Source: JACCVG01 sp034664165
GTDB taxonomy: Bacteria; Actinomycetota; Thermoleophilia; Solirubrobacterales; Thermoleophilaceae
DNA length: 54,337 nucleotides
Direction: 5' to 3'
NCBI GenBank assembly: GCA_034664165.1
Contig: JAXDIE010000049.1
Location: 1 to 54,337, forward strand
In this document: in pieces, positions 1 to 6,994 of the stretch
How the letters are laid out: every line of letters begins with the position of its first letter
Position numbering within the stretch: position 1 is the first letter of the stretch
Program-made: the position numbers and the translations under genes
The notes under the pieces: model-generated
What the model was told of the DNA's origin: nothing
Databases searched by the model: none
What the model saw: only the letters and a program-made list of their open reading frames with translations

Positions 1-763
1 CCGATGTAATCGTGGCGCCGTGCACGATCCCCGCGCTGTAGTGGCTGAGCCAGCGATCGGCGATATGGGCCGACGGCAGGTACGAGAGCTGGCGGCCTCC
101 CACGGCGATCGGGAGCACCGGTGCTACGGCGCGGCACTGCTCCATCATGTTGGCGTGTGTGGTCTCCACGCCCTTTGGCGGGCCGGTGGTGCCGGAGGTA
201 TAGATCAGCGTGAGCACGTCATCCGCCTCGACCGCGCGCCACGCGGCGTCGAAGTCGAATTCGGGGTCGCCGCCGGCCTCGAGCTGCTCGAGCGTCATGG
301 CACCCTCCACCTCGCCGTCGATCGTCACGAAGTGCTCGACCCCCGGCGTGTCCGCCGAGCGAAGCACGTCCATGAACTGCCCCTCGCAGATCACGACCCG
401 GTTCTCGGCATTGGAGAAGAGGTACTCAAGCTGCTCCGGTGAGGAAGTGTTGTAGGCCGAAAACGGAGTGGCTCCCAGATGGAAGACCCCCGTATCCACG
501 AGGTTGAACTCGGGCCGGTTGGTCATCATCAGCGCGACGGTGTCGCCGCGGCCGACCCCAAGCGCCGCCAGGCCGGCGGCGATCGTCCGGACCCTGGCCG
601 CGTAGTCCGCGAACGTGTACTCCGGGCCGCCTCCGGCGGCGCGCAGGGCGACCTGCTCCGGGCGCTCCGCGGCCGTCAGCTGGAAGGCCTCACACATCGT
701 CGCGGCCTGCAGGGCCTCCGGTCCGGCGGCGGTCGCTGTGGTTCCTGCGGTGCTGCTCTCCAT
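1..763 (-). CDS. AMP-dependent long-chain acyl-CoA synthetase (partial)
   Basis: N-terminal 254 residues of an adenylate-forming acyl-CoA ligase; the C-terminal half lies beyond the left edge. It would activate a carboxylic acid to the acyl-CoA via an acyl-adenylate, feeding beta-oxidation. The ATP-binding P-loop motif YTSGTTGPPKG is visible around residue 190, and the preceding sequence has the usual N-terminal domain of FAA1-type ligases. The ATG at 763 is preceded by a strong GGGAGGAA ribosome site. A perfect CRP-type palindrome lies about 40 nt upstream (801-816). Substrate cannot be told; neighbours point to fatty or alicyclic acids. Confidence 0.88.
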   Translation of the reverse strand, partial: MESSTAGTTATAAGPEALQAATMCEAFQLTAAERPEQVALRAAGGGPEYTFADYAARVRTIAAGLAALGVGRGDTVALMMTNRPEFNLVDTGVFHLGATPFSAYNTSSPEQLEYLFSNAENRVVICEGQFMDVLRSADTPGVEHFVTIDGEVEGAMTLEQLEAGGDPEFDFDAAWRAVEADDVLTLIYTSGTTGPPKGVETTHANMMEQCRAVAPVLPIAVGGRQLSYLPSAHIADRWLSHYSAGIVHGATITS

Positions 764-800
764 CTGGGTTCCTCCCGGTTTGACTAACTAATTGTCAGCG

Positions 801-816
801 TGTGACGGCCGTCACA
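801..816. promoter_or_regulatory. Perfect CRP-type palindrome TGTGACGGCCGTCACA
   Basis: A 16-bp perfect palindrome with the exact CRP/Crp-family layout TGTGA-N6-TCACA. It lies between the divergent starts of the acyl-CoA synthetase (763) and a small gene (881), so it could act on either. A looser TGAC...GTCA repeat at 781-797 lies next to it and could be a second site. Seen directly; the binding protein is an inference. Confidence 0.6.
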
Positions 817-880
817 GAACGGCAACCCAGCCTATGGGATCTTGAGGTGTGAGGGAGGAGGAACTCAAGAAAGGAAGATC

Positions 881-1069
881 ATGAGCAACTCCACCAAAAC
901 CCGCTTCGTATCTGATCAGTTCGTGGTCGAGCGCGCCGACTCCGGTTGGACCGTTTACACGATCACCGGCGATCAGGTTGGGAACTACACCCGTTCCGCC
1001 GACGCGCTGAACGCCCTCGATGAGCTCGAGGCCGTCGGTGGCGCGTACCAGCACCCGCTGGCCGCCTAA
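881..1069 (+). CDS. Small conserved-looking hypothetical protein, 62 aa
   Basis: A 62-residue protein I do not recognise. The ATG at 881 is preceded by AGGAAG at 7-9 nt, better than the upstream TTG at 842 that also opens the frame. It is soluble and acidic, with no signal peptide or membrane segment. Its beta-like N-terminal half (FVVERADSGWTVYTI) and short helical C-terminal half suggest a compact fold. The gene stands alone, divergent from the acyl-CoA synthetase across the CRP-type palindrome and convergent with the flavin monooxygenase. No function is proposed. Confidence 0.6.
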   Translation: MSNSTKTRFVSDQFVVERADSGWTVYTITGDQVGNYTRSADALNALDELEAVGGAYQHPLAA

Positions 1070-1077
1070 GAACCGGC

Positions 1078-2376
1078 TCACGCGGCCGCCGCCGCCCGGC
1101 GGCGGCCCTTCGCCATCTCCGAGCGCATCGTCCTCAGATAGCGGTAGTGGTCCAGCTGGATCGTGTGCCGCGTCGAGTCGTAGAAGCGCTTGGCAAGCGC
1201 CTCCTGGTCACGCGTGATCTGGCGCTCCATCTCATCCGGGTCTGGCAGGGCGTACTCCCCGGTCAGCAGGCCCGCGACCCACTTGCCCTGCTGCTCGGCG
1301 ATCGGCTGGATCGCCCCCAGGGGCTGGCACAGGCCCACGAAGTAGAGCCCCGGCCTCCCCGGCGAGATGACCCGCCGGTAGAGCGGGATCTTGTTGCCGG
1401 GCGCGTCGACGTAGCTGCTTTCGAAGAACGGGAACGTGATGGTGTAGCCCGTGCAGCAGATGATCAGGTCCGCCTTCTCCACCGTCCCGTCGGCGAAGCG
1501 GATGCTGTCGCCCTCGAGCGCCTGGATCTGCGGCCTCCCCAGCACCTTGCCGTGCTGGAGGCGATCCATGATCCGGGCCGACATCGTGGGGTGCGCGTCG
1601 CCGTACTTGTGGTCGGGCTCGGGCAACCCGTAGTCCGATGGCTTGCCGGCGACGATGCGGAAGATCGGCGCCACCATGCGGCGGGGGACCTTGTAGGACA
1701 TCGCGTTGACCATCCAGAGCGGCGCAGCCATGCCGAAGACGTACTTGGGCATGATGTGCACGCCGCGCCTGACCGACAGGAAGGTTGCGTCGGCCACGTC
1801 GCTGACCTCGGACGCTATGTCCACGGCGCTGTTGCCGAATCCGACCACGACTACCCGCTTGCCCGCCGCGATCATCGGGTCCCGGTAGTCACGCGAGTGC
1901 ATCAGCGTCCCGTCGAAGCTCCCCGGGAACATGGGGTCGGGCATGCGCGGGTTCCAGTGGTGGCCGTTGGCGACCAGCACCGCGTCGTAGCGGGTGGTCG
2001 TGCCGTCGTCGAGGGTCACGTCATGGCCGCCGTCGGAGCGCGGCTCGACACGCTCGACAGTGGTCCGGAAGCGGATCGACGGAGTCACGCCGAAGTGGTC
2101 CGCGTAGCCCGCGAAGTAGTTGGCGAAGTCCCAGTGGCTCGGGTAGTCGGGCAGATCCTCAGGCAGCGGGTACTCGGCGTACCCCATCAACGGCTTGGGC
2201 GCGTTCGAATGAAGGCCGCGGTAAGCCGCCGCCTTCCCGTTCTGGTTCTCGTAGACCCAGAGCCCGCCGACGCGGTCGGAGGTCTCGAAGACATCGAAGT
2301 CGACGCCCGCGTCCTTGAGCGCCTTGCCCGCAGCAAGGCCTGAGGATCCGGCGCCGATCACACATGCGCGGGTCAC
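1078..2376 (-). CDS. Flavin-containing monooxygenase (FMO family), 432 aa
   Basis: FAD/NADPH monooxygenase of the FMO/Baeyer-Villiger superfamily. The FAD-binding GxGxxG (VIGAGSSGLAAG) is at the very N-terminus. The family signature FxGxxxHxxxY appears as FDGTLMHSRDY near residue 150, followed by the NADPH-binding motif VVVVGFGNSAVDIA. The Tyr rather than Trp-Pro ending of the signature favours an FMO over a classical type I Baeyer-Villiger enzyme, but ketone oxidation is not excluded. Start is GTG 2376. It lies 33 nt downstream of a TetR gene with a palindrome in the gap, so it is probably that regulator's target. Cytoplasmic; substrate unknown. Confidence 0.88.
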   Translation of the reverse strand: MTRACVIGAGSSGLAAGKALKDAGVDFDVFETSDRVGGLWVYENQNGKAAAYRGLHSNAPKPLMGYAEYPLPEDLPDYPSHWDFANYFAGYADHFGVTPSIRFRTTVERVEPRSDGGHDVTLDDGTTTRYDAVLVANGHHWNPRMPDPMFPGSFDGTLMHSRDYRDPMIAAGKRVVVVGFGNSAVDIASEVSDVADATFLSVRRGVHIMPKYVFGMAAPLWMVNAMSYKVPRRMVAPIFRIVAGKPSDYGLPEPDHKYGDAHPTMSARIMDRLQHGKVLGRPQIQALEGDSIRFADGTVEKADLIICCTGYTITFPFFESSYVDAPGNKIPLYRRVISPGRPGLYFVGLCQPLGAIQPIAEQQGKWVAGLLTGEYALPDPDEMERQITRDQEALAKRFYDSTRHTIQLDHYRYLRTMRSEMAKGRRRAAAAA

Positions 2377-2393
2377 GGCCGTGAATATACATA

Positions 2394-2409
2394 CCGGACA
2401 GCTGTCCTG
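2394..2409. promoter_or_regulatory. Candidate TetR operator O1 (upstream of FMO)
   Basis: CCGGACAGCTGTCCTG contains the perfect 12-bp palindrome GGACAGCTGTCC. It sits in the 33-nt gap between the TetR stop and the FMO start. It matches a second inverted repeat at 3017-3032 at 12 of 16 positions, which is what a shared operator for the intervening TetR gene would look like. Confidence 0.55.
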
Positions 2410-3000
2410 TCAATTTGAGACCAGCGTGGCGAGTCGCTCGCGCACGTAGGCCCAGGTCTCGGGCTGGTCGCCCTCCCGGCGATCTTCGAGCGCGAGCCCC
2501 CGCAGCGTGGCCGCGAGAAGGCGCGCCAGCTCGGGAAGGTCGTCGCGGTTCGCAAGGTGATCACCGAAGAGGGCGGGCATCACCTGGGCGATGTTCTCGA
2601 TGGTCTGTGCCCTCACCGGAAGCATCCGGTCTCCCAGTGGCTGCTCCGTGCGGCCTCTCAGCCACACCTCCATAGCCGCGTGGAAGAGGGGCCCGCCGAA
2701 GACCTCGCGGCATAGGTCGAGTGCCTCGGCCGTCCGCCCCGGGCCGGCGGGAAGACTGGGCACCCGGGCCGCCACGCGATCCACGCCGTCCTGGCGGACG
2801 TAGTCGGCGGCGGCCACCGCCAACTCCACCTTGTCGGGGAAGTAATGGAGCATCGCCCCACGGGACACACCCGCCCGGTCGGCCACCCGCGCGTAGGTGG
2901 CGCCCGAGTAGCCGTATTCGTTCAGGCACTCGATCATGGCCTGGACGATCTGGCCGCGCGTGCGCGTCCGGCGCTCCTCCTGGGTCCTGCGGACCGGCAT
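2410..3000 (-). CDS. TetR/AcrR family transcriptional regulator, 196 aa
   Basis: One-component repressor. The N-terminal helix-turn-helix spans about residues 10-55 (TYARVADRAGVSRGAMLHYF is the recognition region), and a divergent C-terminal ligand domain follows; length is typical. The gene precedes and probably shares a transcript with the flavin monooxygenase, and diverges from an alpha/beta hydrolase. Two matching inverted repeats (2394-2409 and 3017-3032) flank it, suggesting autoregulation plus control of both neighbours. The inducer is likely a hydrophobic substrate of the monooxygenase or hydrolase, which is an inference. Confidence 0.9.
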   Translation of the reverse strand: MPVRRTQEERRTRTRGQIVQAMIECLNEYGYSGATYARVADRAGVSRGAMLHYFPDKVELAVAAADYVRQDGVDRVAARVPSLPAGPGRTAEALDLCREVFGGPLFHAAMEVWLRGRTEQPLGDRMLPVRAQTIENIAQVMPALFGDHLANRDDLPELARLLAATLRGLALEDRREGDQPETWAYVRERLATLVSN

Positions 3001-3016
3001 GGCGCGATGCTACTTG

Positions 3017-3032
3017 CCGGATGGGTGTCCGG
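3017..3032. promoter_or_regulatory. Candidate TetR operator O2 (TetR/hydrolase intergenic)
   Basis: CCGGATGGGTGTCCGG is an inverted repeat (CCGGA-N6-TCCGG) between the divergent TetR start at 3000 and the hydrolase start near 3038-3050. It shares 12 of 16 positions with the repeat at 2394-2409. Confidence 0.5.
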
Positions 3033-3049
3033 AATCTATGCTGGCGGCG

Positions 3050-3934
3050 ATGGCCGGCGTCGAGCGCACAACGATCAGCTTCACGTCGGGTGGGGAGCGC
3101 TGTGCCGCGTGGCTTTACCGGCCCGCCGAGGCGTCTGGGGCCACCCCCTGCGTGGTCATGGCCAACGGCCTGTCCCTGACGCTGAACGACGGGCTTGATG
3201 TCTATGCCCGCGCCTTTGCCGAGGTGGGCTCGGCGGTTCTCGCGTTCGACCATCGCTGCCTGGGCGACTCCGGGGGCAACCCGCGCGGGCGCATACGGAT
3301 CGGGGCTCAACTCGAGGACTGGCGCAACGCGGTGGCGACAGCCCGCGGGCTGGACGGCGTGGATCCCGCCCGGATCGTCACCTGGGGATTCTCCCTGGCC
3401 GGCGGTCACGCCGTGACCACTGCCGCGAACGACGACGACATCGCCGGGACCATCCTCCTGTGTCCCATGCTCGACGGCCTCGCGCGCGTGACCGACACGC
3501 CGCCGAAGCTGGCCGCCAAGCTCACCGTCCTCGGACTGGCCGAGCTGGCGGGCATCCGCCGGAGCATCCAGGTGACCGGGCACGACGGCGACACGGCAAT
3601 CATGACCTTCGAGGGCGAGTCCGACGGGTTCGAGCGTGCGGTGCCGGAGGGCTCGAACTGGCTCAACGAGACGTTGCCCGCACTGCTGCTCCGGGCACCC
3701 ACCTACCGCCCGGTCCGCCACGCGGCGCGCTTCAACCGGCCGACCTACATCAGCATGGGAGAGCGCGACATCAGCGTCTCCAACCCTGCCATCGAGCGCT
3801 TCGCCAAGCGGGCGCCGAACGCGACCCTCGATCGCTTCGACGGCGACCACTTCGACCCGCTGACTCCCCCGATCGCACCCGGCCTGGCCGAGAGCCAAGC
3901 CGGGTTCCTCCGCGATCACATCGTCGCGGCCTGA
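3050..3934 (+). CDS. Alpha/beta hydrolase, 294 aa
   Basis: Serine hydrolase of the alpha/beta fold. The nucleophile elbow GFSLAGG (GxSxG) is near residue 120, an oxyanion-side N-G motif lies near residue 40, and the catalytic His is probably in DGDHFDP near the C-terminus. The opening strands and cap resemble the dienelactone-hydrolase/acyl-esterase branch. The start is uncertain: ATG 3050 gives the family-like N-terminus MAGVERTT, ATG 3038 adds four residues, and neither has a clear ribosome site. It diverges from the TetR gene across operator O2. An ester or lactone produced by the neighbouring monooxygenase is a plausible but unproven substrate. Confidence 0.82.
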   Translation: MAGVERTTISFTSGGERCAAWLYRPAEASGATPCVVMANGLSLTLNDGLDVYARAFAEVGSAVLAFDHRCLGDSGGNPRGRIRIGAQLEDWRNAVATARGLDGVDPARIVTWGFSLAGGHAVTTAANDDDIAGTILLCPMLDGLARVTDTPPKLAAKLTVLGLAELAGIRRSIQVTGHDGDTAIMTFEGESDGFERAVPEGSNWLNETLPALLLRAPTYRPVRHAARFNRPTYISMGERDISVSNPAIERFAKRAPNATLDRFDGDHFDPLTPPIAPGLAESQAGFLRDHIVAA

Positions 3935-3944
3935 TCAGGCCGCG
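3925..3944. terminator. 20-bp perfect palindrome spanning two convergent stop codons
   Basis: CGCGGCCTGATCAGGCCGCG is a perfect palindrome containing the TGA of the hydrolase (3932-3934) and, on the other strand, the TGA of the acyl-CoA dehydrogenase (3935-3937). It may work as a bidirectional transcription end, though it has no loop and no T-tract. Confidence 0.4.
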
Positions 3945-5059
3945 GTGAACATCTCCTCGGCCACGCGGTCGACGGCGTCGTGCGTGCCGCCGAGCAACCT
4001 GCGTGACAGCTGGGAGCGCCTGAAGAACAGAGGCGCATCGTGCTCCCACGTGGCCCCGATCCCGCCGTGCACGTTGATCAGCGCCCGCGCGGCGTGATCG
4101 AGGGCATGGCCGGCGGCCGAGCGCGCCGCACTGGCGGCGAGCGGGAACTCGTCGGGCTTGTCGTCGCGCGACCAGCCCGCGTAGTACTGGAGGGCACGCG
4201 TGTTCTCCTGATTGCGCAACACCTCGGTGAGCTCGTGCTTGATCGACTGGTATGAGCCGATGGCGCGGCCGAAGGTGAAGCGCTCCTTGGCGTACTCCAC
4301 CGACATGTCCAGGCACGTCTGCACGGCGCCCAGCGACTCGGCGGCGATCAGCGCCTGGGCCAGATACCAAGCGTCGGCCAACACCTCGGGACCCGCTTCG
4401 AGCTTGCGGCCCTCGGCCCCATCGAACCTGACGTTCCCGAGCGAGCGGGTCGCGTCGTAGCGCACCACTTCCTCGATCGAGACCCCCGCGGCATCCGCGG
4501 GCACCGCTACCGCCACCGGGTCGCCGGAGCTCGTGGCGCCGACGGCCACCAGCAGGTCGGCGCCGGGAGCGTCGGGCACGAATGCGACGGTGCCCGTGAG
4601 CTTTACCGTGTCGCCGTCGACTGTTGCCTCGGGGACCGCCGGCCGGGCCAGGCCCGACGCCGGGTCAACGGTCCAGCCGGACTCGTCCTCCGACGGGGGC
4701 CGCGCGGGAACGTAGGCGGGACGAAGCTCACCGACGGCAACGGCCTGTAGCGACTCGTCCCCGGCCGCATCGAGGATCGCGGTGGCGGGCAGAATGCCCA
4801 GCACCGGCACGCAGGCCAGCACCCGGCCGCATTCCTCTGCCACCAGGAGGGCGTCGAAGGCGCCCAGCTCAGCGCCGCCATGGGCCTCGCCGATCAGCAA
4901 GCCGGGCCATCCGGCCTCGACCGCCGTGGGCCATAGGTCGGGAAGGGCCTCGGGGTTCTCCAGCGCCTCATGGGCCGCCTGGATCGTGTTGTGGCGCGAG
5001 AGCGCGCCACGTGCGGACTCGCGGAGAAGCTCCTGTTCGTCGGACAGTGCGAAGTTCAT
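3935..5059 (-). CDS. Acyl-CoA dehydrogenase, shorter subunit-like, 374 aa
   Basis: FAD-dependent acyl-CoA dehydrogenase (ACAD) of the actinobacterial FadE type. The N-terminal helical domain starts LSDEQELLRESA. The middle beta domain is poorly conserved, and the C-terminal domain ends with the characteristic VHGGIGATWEHDAPLFFRR. Its ATG at 5059 overlaps the preceding ACAD stop as ATGA, so translation is coupled. Pairs like this often form alpha2-beta2 enzymes acting on steroid or cyclic side-chain acyl-CoAs, with one degenerate subunit. The divergent middle domain here fits that, but the substrate is unknown. It converges on the alpha/beta hydrolase. Confidence 0.88.
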   Translation of the reverse strand: MNFALSDEQELLRESARGALSRHNTIQAAHEALENPEALPDLWPTAVEAGWPGLLIGEAHGGAELGAFDALLVAEECGRVLACVPVLGILPATAILDAAGDESLQAVAVGELRPAYVPARPPSEDESGWTVDPASGLARPAVPEATVDGDTVKLTGTVAFVPDAPGADLLVAVGATSSGDPVAVAVPADAAGVSIEEVVRYDATRSLGNVRFDGAEGRKLEAGPEVLADAWYLAQALIAAESLGAVQTCLDMSVEYAKERFTFGRAIGSYQSIKHELTEVLRNQENTRALQYYAGWSRDDKPDEFPLAASAARSAAGHALDHAARALINVHGGIGATWEHDAPLFFRRSQLSRRLLGGTHDAVDRVAEEMFTAA

Positions 5060-6270
5060 CGGGCTGCAGCCTCCTTCTCCTTGGCGCGCAACTCGCTGAA
5101 GGGGATCCCCTTGTCGAGCCTCGGCTCCGGCGGCAGGCCCAAGACCCGCTCGCCGATGGTGTTTCTCAGAATCGCCTCGGTGCCGCCCGCGGACTTGAGG
5201 CCGGGGAGGAACGAGATCATGTAGCTCCACTCGCTCTGGTCATCCAGAGCGTCGGGGCCGAGCACGTCGCTGATCAGCTCCCCGGCCGCGATTGCCGCAT
5301 TCACCGTGGTGACCTTGGCCAGGCCCGCCTCCGGGCCGGGAATCTGGCCCTTCGAGAGGGCGGTCAAGGCGCGGTAGCCGTTGAACCTCACCGCGAGCAG
5401 CTCGGTAACGATCTCCCCCAGGCGCTGGCGCACGTCGGAGTCGGCGCGCGCGGCGTCATCGGTGGCCAGCGCCCTGGCAAAGCGCGTGGAGTTGTAGCCG
5501 AAGCCCTCCGACCCGGCCCCGATCGTCAGGCGCTCGTACATGAGCACGGTTAGCGCCGTGCCCCAGCCGTTGCCCACTCCGCCGACAACGGCGTCGGCGT
5601 CGAGCTTCACGTCGTCGAAGAAGACCTCGTTGAACTCGGCCTCGCCGGAGATCTGACGCAGGCCGCGGATGGTCACGCCCTCGGCATCCATCGGGATGAT
5701 GAACATGGTCAGGCCCTTGTGCTTTGGCACGTCGGCGTCGGTCCGGGCGAGCAGCAGGCCATAGGAGGCGAACTGGGCGTTGGTGGTCCAGACCTTCTGG
5801 CCGTTGAGGGTCCACGAGCCGTCTTCAGCCTGCTTGGCACGAGCCTGCACGGCGGCCAGGTCCGACCCCGCGGCCGGCTCGGAGAACAGCTGGCACCAGA
5901 CCTCGTCACCGTGGAGCAACGGGCCTAGGTAGCGGCTCTTCTGCTCCTCGGTCCCGTGGGCGATGATGCACGGCCCGAGCATCCCGATGCCGATTGCGTC
6001 GAGGATCCCGGGAACCTGGGCACGCCCGATCTCCTGGCCGATGATGACCTGCTCGATCGGGCCCATGCCACGGCCGCCGTACTCGGGGGGCCACGTGACC
6101 CCGGCCAGGCCGGCCTCGGCGAGCTTGCGCTGCCAGGCACGACGGGAGTCGGTGTAGGCCTTGTCCTCCGAGGACCCGGAGGGCGATGGCGCGTCGGCCT
6201 TGTTCGCCTCCAGCCAGGCACGCACCTCCTCCCGATATGAAGCCTGCTCTGGCGTGTCGTTCAGGTCCAC
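5056..6270 (-). CDS. Acyl-CoA dehydrogenase, longer subunit-like, 404 aa
   Basis: Full-length ACAD that would oxidise an acyl-CoA to the 2-enoyl-CoA, passing electrons to ETF. The FAD/substrate-binding middle domain is intact (CQLFSEPAAGSDLA, then the WTTNAQFA strand), and the C-terminal helical domain contains GGTEAILRNTIGERVLGLP, typical of FadE-like enzymes. The ATG at 6270 has GGAGAAGGAGAG upstream. It is followed by the second ACAD with a 4-nt overlap and lies 43 nt after kdpE on the same strand; whether it is cotranscribed with kdpE is unclear. Confidence 0.92.
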   Translation of the reverse strand: MDLNDTPEQASYREEVRAWLEANKADAPSPSGSSEDKAYTDSRRAWQRKLAEAGLAGVTWPPEYGGRGMGPIEQVIIGQEIGRAQVPGILDAIGIGMLGPCIIAHGTEEQKSRYLGPLLHGDEVWCQLFSEPAAGSDLAAVQARAKQAEDGSWTLNGQKVWTTNAQFASYGLLLARTDADVPKHKGLTMFIIPMDAEGVTIRGLRQISGEAEFNEVFFDDVKLDADAVVGGVGNGWGTALTVLMYERLTIGAGSEGFGYNSTRFARALATDDAARADSDVRQRLGEIVTELLAVRFNGYRALTALSKGQIPGPEAGLAKVTTVNAAIAAGELISDVLGPDALDDQSEWSYMISFLPGLKSAGGTEAILRNTIGERVLGLPPEPRLDKGIPFSELRAKEKEAAAR

Positions 6271-6313
6271 CGTGCTCTCCTTCTCCGGGTCCGTGCCAAG
6301 TAGGCGGCGGAGT

Positions 6314-6994
6314 CTAGTCCCGGATGAACCGGTAGCCCATGCCCGGCTCGGTAAGCAAGTGGCGCGGGTTGGCCGGGTCGGCCTCGAGCTTGCGCCTCAG
6401 ATGCCCCATATACACGCGCAGGTAGTGCGTCTCGGTGAGATACCCCGGGCCCCAGACCTCTTGGAGCAGCTCGCGCTGCGAGACGAGGCGGCCCTCGTTT
6501 CGCACAAGTACCTCGAGTACCTGCCACTCGATCGGCGTCAGGTGCACCTCCTGGCCATCGCCGTCCTGGATCCTCCTGGCGGCCAGGTTGACCGTGAATG
6601 ACCCAGCCTGGACAACCGGCTGATCGATTCCATCCACGCGGCGGCGGAGCCCGGCCCGGAGCCGCGCCAGCAGCTCCCCCATGCCGAACGGCTTGGTCAG
6701 GTAGTCGTCGGCGCCGGCATCCAGGGCGTCGATCTTGTCCCCCTGCCCAGAGCGCGCGGAGAGAACGAGAATGGGTACCCGGCTCCACGCCCGGAGCGCG
6801 CTGATGATGTCGGTCCCATCCATGTCCGGAAGGCCCAGGTCCAGGATCACGAGGTCCGGGGGGCTGGCTTCGGCCATCGCCAAGCCGGTCGCGCCCGACT
6901 CGGCCATCGCCACCTTGTAATCGCGTGCCCGGAGGTTGATTCCGAGCGCGCGCCTCAGGTCCGCGTCGTCCTCGATGACCAGGACGGCTGTCAT
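6314..6994 (-). CDS. kdpE: KdpE-like response regulator, 226 aa
   Basis: OmpR/PhoB-type response regulator. The receiver domain (1-120) has the acidic pocket E8/D9 and phosphoacceptor D52 in LVILDLGLPD, and a conserved Lys in LTKPFG. The C-terminal winged helix (about 130-226) ends in the usual GMGYRF. Sequence style and partner identify it as KdpE, the K+-responsive regulator. Its ATG overlaps the kinase stop (ATGA at 6991-6994). There is no kdpFABC in the window; the partner transporter here is a KimA-like permease. Confidence 0.9.
   Translation of the reverse strand: MTAVLVIEDDADLRRALGINLRARDYKVAMAESGATGLAMAEASPPDLVILDLGLPDMDGTDIISALRAWSRVPILVLSARSGQGDKIDALDAGADDYLTKPFGMGELLARLRAGLRRRVDGIDQPVVQAGSFTVNLAARRIQDGDGQEVHLTPIEWQVLEVLVRNEGRLVSQRELLQEVWGPGYLTETHYLRVYMGHLRRKLEADPANPRHLLTEPGMGYRFIRD

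Noticed and set aside
2561..3919. 452-codon minus-strand frame over TetR and hydrolase
   Set aside because: Overlaps two genes with recognisable motifs and has no family resemblance.
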